A stretch of 11,468 nt of DNA from JANJTY01 sp038257155 (GTDB lineage: Bacteria; Pseudomonadota; Gammaproteobacteria; Xanthomonadales; Xanthomonadaceae), in NCBI GenBank assembly GCA_038257155.1, contig JBBSJP010000078.1, forward strand, positions 1-11,468, in the 5' to 3' direction. Shown piece by piece: positions 7,043 through 11,468 of this stretch; position 1 is the stretch's first letter; every line of letters begins with the position of its first letter. The notes under the pieces are model-generated. The model did no database searches, was not told the DNA's origin, and saw nothing but the letters and a program-made list of their open reading frames with translations. Both the position numbers and the translations under genes were made by a program.

Positions 7043-7621
7043 ATGAGGATTACGGTTCTTTTGTTGATTGGGCTGGGCGCAGGCGGATCATTCGCCTGTC
7101 AGGCCGACGAGGCCTGTCTCACCAGTTCTGCCACGCGCATCGGGGAGTACCGTTCCGCATCACCGCTACTTCCTATCTCGCCAAAGAACACCCTGCGCGT
7201 CACGGTGCTGGACGACGGGTGTGTGCTCACCCACCAGCCTGCCTACTTCGTCGATCCAGGTCTCGCGGCCGAACGGATTTCGGCTGAGGCGCTGACGCGC
7301 TTTCGCAGTCAGCTGGCCGAGAGCAACCCCGCAGGTTTCGATGCTGATGCAGTGAAATCGCGCCACCGCGCTGCAATCCAGTCGGATCAGCCGGGTCGCA
7401 TTATCCGCATCACCACCGACGAGAACATCATCGAGTTCGACCTGTTTCCCGCCACGCCCTCGGAGGCCTTAGGTGCGGTGAAGCACATCCGCTGGGGCAG
7501 CCTGCACGGAGACCTGCTCAACCATCCGGACGACCAGGACCTGGTGCGGCTCGCGGCAGCGGAACAACTGTTTCGCGCCTTTATCGAGCGCCGCAACGCA
7601 AAACGGGAGACGATCCGATGA
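7043..7621 (+). CDS. Exported protein of unknown function, coupled to the metalloprotease
   Basis: A 192-residue protein I do not recognise. It begins with a short signal peptide (MRITVLLLIGLGAGGSFA, likely cleaved after Ala18); the Cys19 context SFAC is a poor lipobox, so a soluble periplasmic or secreted protein is more likely than a lipoprotein. The mature part has cysteines at 19, 25 and 60, a mixed central part, and a charged, probably helical C-terminus (about 160-192). No transmembrane segment follows the signal. The start is set by GGGGAG at 7032-7037, 5 nt upstream of the ATG. Its TGA overlaps the next ATG (ATGA, 7618-7621), so translation is coupled to the metalloprotease. A role as trans-acting propeptide, chaperone or inhibitor of that enzyme is inference from this coupling only. 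Confidence 0.8.
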   Translation: MRITVLLLIGLGAGGSFACQADEACLTSSATRIGEYRSASPLLPISPKNTLRVTVLDDGCVLTHQPAYFVDPGLAAERISAEALTRFRSQLAESNPAGFDADAVKSRHRAAIQSDQPGRIIRITTDENIIEFDLFPATPSEALGAVKHIRWGSLHGDLLNHPDDQDLVRLAAAEQLFRAFIERRNAKRETIR

Positions 7622-9138
7622 ATGGTCGCATCACACAATGGACCTCCGTGCTCGCACTGGCGGCGCTGGGTGCGTCGGGAACACTGCTGGCGGGTTCGTT
7701 CATCAGCTCCAGCCCCGCTACTGGCCTTGCGGTAGACCACGTCACCCACCCCGCCAATTCTGGGGCTGGTGGCAATGTCACGCTGAACGTCTGCCTGGAC
7801 CCCGCACAATTGCCGACTGTCACCGGCAATCCCCAGACCGACTCGCCCGACCAGGCCATTCGCAACGCAATCGCCCGTTTCAATGCGATGCAGCCGGCAA
7901 CCGGAAACGTGCAGAACGCAGCGGGCCAGGGCGTCACTGGCGGCAGCCTTGATTTCGAGTCGGTGATGCTGCACGAGCTCGGCCATTGCGTGGGCCTCGA
8001 CCACAATGTAATCGGGCCATCTGAAGCCAGCTGCAGTCTCAGCAGCACCTGCAGCAGCAGCCCCAGCATTTTTGCCACGATCGCCAGCCCGGGCATAAAT
8101 ACCAGCTTCGATGTGGTGGCGGGAGTCGACGCGATGCGGGCCAGTCGCGACGACGTGCGCGGCGATGATGGCAACCGGCACTGGTTCCGCCGCAACATCA
8201 ATAACCCGTTCGAGACTCCTCCTGCGACGGTCGATCGTCAGACCTATTCGGTTGCCACCGGCACCTTCCTGCCGATAGGGCACACCTTTGCCGAGGCCTC
8301 CACGCACCATTCACCCTGTTCCAATCCCACCTCAAGCACCAGTTCCTTGCCGGGGCGCGTCGCGAACACCCAGAACTCCCTGTTTCCGGTTCTGTGCGGC
8401 AACAATGTCGTGCGGCAACTGTCCCCTGATGACATAGCCACCCTGCGCATCGCGCGTGCTGGGCGCGATGGCACCCAGGGCAATGTCGACGACTACACGC
8501 TCAACCTGCAGTACGCCGGGCGCACCAGCAGCGGCTGCGATCTGATCGTGCGGTTCGAAGCGGGCGCAGGTTTCGGTGTCTGCAACGTTTCCTTCAGCTT
8601 TTCCGGCAGCAACGCTACCCTGCTGTCGTTCTCGGCAGACAGCAGTTCGGGCCGGCTGCGCTTCGAGAAGAGCGTCAACTGGTTCTTCAATCAGACCGAC
8701 TCCACCGTACCGGCCAGCGCCAACCTGTCGATCAGCAAGTCGATCAACAAGGACCCAGCCCCGGTTGGCGACAGCCTGGTCTACACCCTGAGTGCCGCCA
8801 ACGCGGGCCCCAGCACGGCAACCAGCGTATCGGTGGTCGACACCTTGCCCGCCGGCGTGACTTTCAGCAGCGCCAGTGGCAGCGGCTGGAGCTGCCTGTT
8901 CAACGGCGGCCTGGTGACCTGCACGCGCGCCAGTCTTGCTGCAGGCAACGCGCCGGCGATCTCGATCACGGTCAATCTGCCCAGCAACTATGCGGGTGCC
9001 AGCTCGCTGACCAACCTCGTCACGATCAGCAGTGCCCTGAGCGACCCTTCTCCCGGCAACAACAGCTTCGAGCTGCAGACGCCGGTGGACTTCATCGCCC
9101 CATTCCGGGTGTACGGCGACGGCTTCGAATCGCCATAG
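7618..9138 (+). CDS. Secreted matrixin-like zinc metalloprotease with DUF11 domain
   Basis: A 506-residue exported protein. Residues 1-26 form a signal peptide (Arg4, then a hydrophobic run ending LLAG). The catalytic region (about 35-195) contains HELGHCVGLDH at 119-129, the HExxHxxGxxH zinc site of metzincins with catalytic Glu120; a textbook Met-turn is not obvious, but a DDVRGDDGNRHWF stretch follows at 178-190. A middle region (200-365) has paired cysteines (234/260, 307/322). A DUF11 beta-sandwich of the kind found in surface proteins spans about 369-487, with Cys426/Cys435. The protein ends FRVYGDGFESP, a conserved-looking tail on a terminal linker. No separate propeptide domain is evident between signal and catalytic region. 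GGGAG lies 8-9 nt before the ATG. It is the second gene of a coupled pair and converges on the glutamate-synthase-like gene with a 19-bp gap. Substrate unknown. Confidence 0.9.
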   Translation: MNGRITQWTSVLALAALGASGTLLAGSFISSSPATGLAVDHVTHPANSGAGGNVTLNVCLDPAQLPTVTGNPQTDSPDQAIRNAIARFNAMQPATGNVQNAAGQGVTGGSLDFESVMLHELGHCVGLDHNVIGPSEASCSLSSTCSSSPSIFATIASPGINTSFDVVAGVDAMRASRDDVRGDDGNRHWFRRNINNPFETPPATVDRQTYSVATGTFLPIGHTFAEASTHHSPCSNPTSSTSSLPGRVANTQNSLFPVLCGNNVVRQLSPDDIATLRIARAGRDGTQGNVDDYTLNLQYAGRTSSGCDLIVRFEAGAGFGVCNVSFSFSGSNATLLSFSADSSSGRLRFEKSVNWFFNQTDSTVPASANLSISKSINKDPAPVGDSLVYTLSAANAGPSTATSVSVVDTLPAGVTFSSASGSGWSCLFNGGLVTCTRASLAAGNAPAISITVNLPSNYAGASSLTNLVTISSALSDPSPGNNSFELQTPVDFIAPFRVYGDGFESP

Positions 9139-9157
9139 CAGCTAAACCTGCGGCCAA

Positions 9158-10804
9158 TCAGCGCAGCCGCGTGCTGCGCAAGGCCAGCATGCTGGGTGGT
9201 GCGGTGAACGTGTCGGATCGAGCCAGGGCCCAGAACACCTTGTAGACCGGGTGATCCGGCAGTTCCTCGCGCAGCAGGTCTCCTGCGGCAAGAAAGTGGT
9301 GCAAGGTAGCCAGCGAACGCACCTCGTTTGACGAGACCCGCCTGATCACGTGTTCCGGGCCGAGTTCATCGGGATGCTGCAGACCGGCAGCCTGCAACAG
9401 CTCGCGCAGGGCGCGCAGGGTGTTGTCATGGAAATGGAAAACGCGTGTCGCCTTGTCGTGGACCACCAGCGCACGCTGGCGCAGGGCGTCCTGTGTCGCC
9501 ACGCCGGTCGGGCAGCGATCGGTGTGGCAGCTTTGCGACTGGATGCAGCCGAGCGCGAACATGAAGCCGCGTGCCGAATTGCACCAGTCGGCGCCAAGCG
9601 CGAGGGTGCGCGCGATGTCGAAGGCGGTGACGATCTTCCCGGCTGCGCCAATGCGGATCTGGTTGCGCAGGTTGAGGCCAACCAGGGTGTTGTGCACCAG
9701 CAGCAAGGCTTCGCGCAGCGGCGCGCCGACGTGATTGGAGAATTCCAGTGGCGCCGCACCGGTACCGCCCTCACCGCCGTCCACCACGATGAAGTCGGGC
9801 AGCAAGCCGGACTCGTGCATGGCCTTGGCAATGGCGAACCACTCCCAGGGATGCCCGATGGCCAGCTTGAAGCCGACCGGCTTGCCACCGGACAGCTGGC
9901 GCAGCCGGTCGACAAACGCCAGCAGCTCCAGCGGCGTGGAAAACGCCGCATGCGATGCGGGCGAAACGCAGTCCACGCCCATTGGAATGCCGCGTGTCTC
10001 GGCAATTTCCGGCGAGATCTTGGCGGCAGGCAGCACGCCACCGTGGCCGGGTTTCGCGCCTTGCGACAGCTTGAGTTCGATCATGCGCACCGATTCAAAC
10101 GCGGCGTTCTGCGCAAAGCGTTCCTCGTCGAAGCCACCGAACTCGTTGCGGCATCCGAAGTAGCCCGAACCGATCTCCCAGACCAGGTCGCCACCATGTT
10201 CGCGGTGGTAGCGTGAGATCGAGCCTTCGCCGGTATCGTGATAGAAACCACCACGCTTGGCACCGGCATTCAGCGCCATGATCGCGTTGGCCGAGAGCGA
10301 ACCAAAGCTCATTGCCGAGATATTGAAGACACTGGTGGCGTAGGGCTGGGTGCAGCGTTCGCCACCCACACTGATGCGAAAGTCGTGCGAGGCAATGTCG
10401 CTCGGCTGCAATGAGTGGTTCATCCACTCGTAGCGCGCTGCATAGACATCGAGCTGGGTGCCAAACGGCCGCTTGTCGAGGGTGTTCTTGGCGCGCTGGT
10501 AAACGATCGAACGCTGCACACGCGAGAACGGCGACTCGTCATTGTCTCCTTCCAGCAGGTACTGACGGATCTCGGGCCGAAAGGCTTCGATCAGGAAACG
10601 GAAATGCGCAACGATCGGGTAATTGCGCCGGATCGACTGTCGGCTCTGCCGCAGGTCAATGATGCCGACCAGCAACAGGCAACCGAAACCGAGCACCATC
10701 CAGAACGCGTGCGGAAACCAAGGCAACAGCAGTACACCAAGCAGCGCACCCAGTGCGACCGCCACCAGGATGAAATAGCGCGAGGGAAGCAACTGGCTCT
10801 GCAC
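9158..10804 (-). CDS. Membrane-anchored FMN-binding glutamate synthase family protein
   Basis: A 548-residue protein built from the central FMN/Fe-S domain of glutamate synthase. Two hydrophobic helices (about 10-30 and 33-50) precede it, implying inner-membrane anchoring with the enzyme in the cytoplasm. The domain shows ISAMSFGSLS at 162-171, the TGEG turn at 191-194, GAKPGHGG at 249-256, DGGEGGTGAAP at 342-352 and GAADWCNSARGF near 403-414 as family motifs (the last reads GADWCNSARGF here), then Cys420, Cys426 and Cys431, the CX5CX4C ligands of the 3Fe-4S cluster. Both the N-terminal glutaminase domain with its catalytic Cys and the C-terminal GXGXG domain of GltB are absent, so ammonia or electron donors must come from elsewhere; true glutamate synthase activity is unproven for such proteins. 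The start is GTG, supported by AGGAG at 10813-10817, 8 nt upstream. It begins 62 bp after tRNA-Leu with no terminator between. Confidence 0.93.
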   Translation of the reverse strand: MQSQLLPSRYFILVAVALGALLGVLLLPWFPHAFWMVLGFGCLLLVGIIDLRQSRQSIRRNYPIVAHFRFLIEAFRPEIRQYLLEGDNDESPFSRVQRSIVYQRAKNTLDKRPFGTQLDVYAARYEWMNHSLQPSDIASHDFRISVGGERCTQPYATSVFNISAMSFGSLSANAIMALNAGAKRGGFYHDTGEGSISRYHREHGGDLVWEIGSGYFGCRNEFGGFDEERFAQNAAFESVRMIELKLSQGAKPGHGGVLPAAKISPEIAETRGIPMGVDCVSPASHAAFSTPLELLAFVDRLRQLSGGKPVGFKLAIGHPWEWFAIAKAMHESGLLPDFIVVDGGEGGTGAAPLEFSNHVGAPLREALLLVHNTLVGLNLRNQIRIGAAGKIVTAFDIARTLALGADWCNSARGFMFALGCIQSQSCHTDRCPTGVATQDALRQRALVVHDKATRVFHFHDNTLRALRELLQAAGLQHPDELGPEHVIRRVSSNEVRSLATLHHFLAAGDLLREELPDHPVYKVFWALARSDTFTAPPSMLALRSTRLR

Positions 10805-10866
10805 CGTGGGCGCTCCTGTGTCTGCGGTCCGTCCCTGCCGAAGCCAACGCCTGGCGATCGCGGACC

Positions 10867-10953
10867 TGGTGCCCGGGGCGGGGGTCGAACCCGCATAGCC
10901 TTGCGGCTGAGGGATTTTAAGTCCCTTGCGTCTACCAGTTTCGCCACCCGGGC
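10867..10953 (-). tRNA. leuZ: tRNA-Leu(UAA)
   Basis: Class II tRNA on the minus strand. Acceptor GCCCGGG (5' end at 10953) pairs with CCCGGGC, the anticodon stem AGGGA/TCCCT encloses CTTAAAA with anticodon TAA, a long variable arm follows (CAGCCGCAAGGCT region), and the T arm GCGGG/CCCGC encloses TTCGACC. The discriminator is A and CCA is encoded at 10867-10869. It is the third tRNA of the Gly-Cys-Leu order known as glyW-cysT-leuZ in E. coli. Confidence 0.97.
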
Positions 10954-10964
10954 CGTAGGCCGGC

Positions 10965-10993
10965 AGTGTGCCGGAGCGGCGTCAGAGTGTGAA
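10965..10993 (-). promoter_or_regulatory. Candidate promoter of tRNA-Leu
   Basis: TTCACA (10988-10993, 5 of 6) and CACACT (10965-10970, 3 of 6) are separated by 17 bp on the minus strand, followed by a GC-rich discriminator. The -10 sits 12 bp before the tRNA, close to the 13 bp seen for tRNA-Val and tRNA-Gly. The -10 is weak, so spacing carries much of the case. Confidence 0.4.
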
Positions 10994-11166
10994 GCAGTCG
11001 CGAGGCATTCCTTGCGCCAAGCTTGCGAGACATGCGAGTCGCTTGTGATGCAAGGACAGGGAGTTCAGGGCAGGCCTGTCGATGGCCGCAGTTCATGTAG
11101 TGACCGGCCCAGACCGCGGCACGCGACACGAATGTCCCAGTGGCCGCGCAGCGTCATATGGCCTGC
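10994..11166. other. Spacer between the tRNA-Leu promoter and the tRNA-Cys terminator
   Basis: About 170 bp with no supported gene. The short open frames on both strands lack a Shine-Dalgarno and recognisable sequence, and they run into tRNA genes. I see no tRNA remnant, transposon end or long repeat. It enlarges the tRNA-Cys to tRNA-Leu gap to 256 bp. Confidence 0.5.
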
Positions 11167-11197
11167 AAAAGGCAAGGAGCCGCATGACGGTCCTTGC
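11167..11197 (-). terminator. Intrinsic terminator after tRNA-Cys
   Basis: On the minus strand a 7-bp stem (11191-11197 with 11172-11178) is extended by 3 inner pairs (11188-11190 with 11180-11182, one bulged base) around a 5-base loop and is followed by CTTTT. It begins 12 bp after the CCA end of tRNA-Cys. The U-tract is short, so efficiency is uncertain. Confidence 0.6.
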
Positions 11198-11209
11198 GCT
11201 TGTCTACGA

Positions 11210-11283
11210 TGGAGGCCTGGGTCGGAATCGAACCGGCGTACGCGGCTTTGCAGGCCGCTGCATGACCACTCTGCCACCAGGCC
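11210..11283 (-). tRNA. cysT: tRNA-Cys(GCA)
   Basis: Cloverleaf on the minus strand: acceptor GGCCTGG (5' end at 11283) pairs with CCAGGCC, the anticodon loop CTGCAAA holds GCA, and the T arm GCCGG/CCGAC-type stem encloses TTCGATT. The discriminator is U, a known identity element for cysteinyl-tRNA synthetase, and CCA is encoded at 11210-11212. Middle gene of the Gly-Cys-Leu order. Confidence 0.97.
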
Positions 11284-11307
11284 GGTGACGCATTTCGGAA
11301 GCTTCGC

Positions 11308-11336
11308 AGCGTACTGCGGCCCTCCGCAAAAAACAA
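11308..11336 (-). promoter_or_regulatory. Possible weak promoter of tRNA-Cys
   Basis: TTGTTT (11331-11336) and TACGCT (11308-11313) are 17 bp apart on the minus strand, each 3-4 of 6 to consensus, followed by a GC-rich stretch. The -35 overlaps the T-tract of the tRNA-Gly terminator. Low confidence; it is proposed because a terminator separates tRNA-Cys from tRNA-Gly. Confidence 0.25.
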
Positions 11337-11358
11337 AACCCCGGCGGACCGAGGTTTT
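11328..11358 (-). terminator. Strong intrinsic terminator after tRNA-Gly
   Basis: On the minus strand a 10-bp stem (11349-11358 with 11335-11344, one T-G wobble) closes a 4-base loop TCCG and is followed by G and six T (11328-11333). It begins 12 bp after the CCA end of tRNA-Gly and lies between two tRNA genes usually found in one operon. Confidence 0.9.
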
Positions 11359-11369
11359 ATCCTTGAAGC

Positions 11370-11445
<76 letters not shown>

Positions 11446-11457
11446 GTGAGGCCGGCC

Positions 11458-11463
11458 ATATTA
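11458..11463 (-). promoter_or_regulatory. Candidate -10 element of tRNA-Gly (promoter cut by the window edge)
   Basis: TAATAT on the minus strand (4 of 6 to consensus) sits 13 bp before the tRNA, the same distance as the tRNA-Val -10, and is followed by the GC-rich discriminator GGCCGGC. The -35 would lie outside the window. Confidence 0.45.
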
Positions 11464-11468
11464 GCGTC

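Noticed and set aside
9184..9195. Perfect 12-bp palindrome near the 3' end of the glutamate-synthase-like gene
   Set aside because: It lies in coding sequence and is within chance expectation for GC-rich DNA; no T-tract or second copy supports a terminator or site.

Overview
The window looks like a chromosomal stretch of a high-GC gammaproteobacterium, most likely of the Xanthomonadales/Lysobacterales. This rests on the housekeeping genes (typA, a cytosolic cyclophilin), on a Gly(GCC)-Cys(GCA)-Leu(UAA) tRNA order known from enterics and pseudomonads (glyW-cysT-leuZ in E. coli, next to pgsA), on short GTAG-headed palindromic repeats, and on a secreted protein ending in a DGFES-type tail that I associate from memory with that order. 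There are no phage, insertion-sequence, CRISPR or defence genes. Most of the window is ordinary core chromosome; the interesting material is in the repeats, the control regions and one secreted gene pair.

Layout. 1-316: a tandemly duplicated 154-bp palindromic repeat. 322-3814 (minus strand): small two-helix membrane protein, then a P2-type cation ATPase with its own candidate FNR/ANR-type promoter, then a cyclophilin 21 bp behind it; all three may be co-transcribed. 3959-5803 (plus): typA/bipA GTPase. 5815-5898: an inverted pair of REP sequences (REPIN-like). 5991-6770 (plus): NYN-domain putative RNase with a C-terminal LOTUS/OST-HTH domain. It converges on tRNA-Val(CAC) (6848-6922, minus) across a shared hairpin terminator. 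7043-9138 (plus): two exported proteins with a 4-nt ATGA overlap; the second is a matrixin-like zinc metalloprotease with a DUF11 domain and the DGFES tail. 9158-10804 (minus): a membrane-anchored FMN-binding glutamate-synthase-like protein with a GTG start, immediately downstream of tRNA-Leu. 10867-11445 (minus): tRNA-Leu(UAA), tRNA-Cys(GCA) and tRNA-Gly(GCC), all with encoded CCA.

How it works together. In the tRNA cluster the ancestral gene order is kept, but an intrinsic terminator follows tRNA-Gly and another, weaker one follows tRNA-Cys. Candidate promoters can be placed 12-13 bp before the Gly, Leu and Val tRNAs. The cluster therefore looks split into single-gene units. The ATPase promoter carries an FNR/ANR-like box at exactly the class II distance from a -10 element, suggesting low-oxygen induction. 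The best candidate for something poorly described is the secreted pair 7043-9138: an unrecognised exported 192-residue protein translationally coupled to a metzincin that shows no obvious propeptide of its own.
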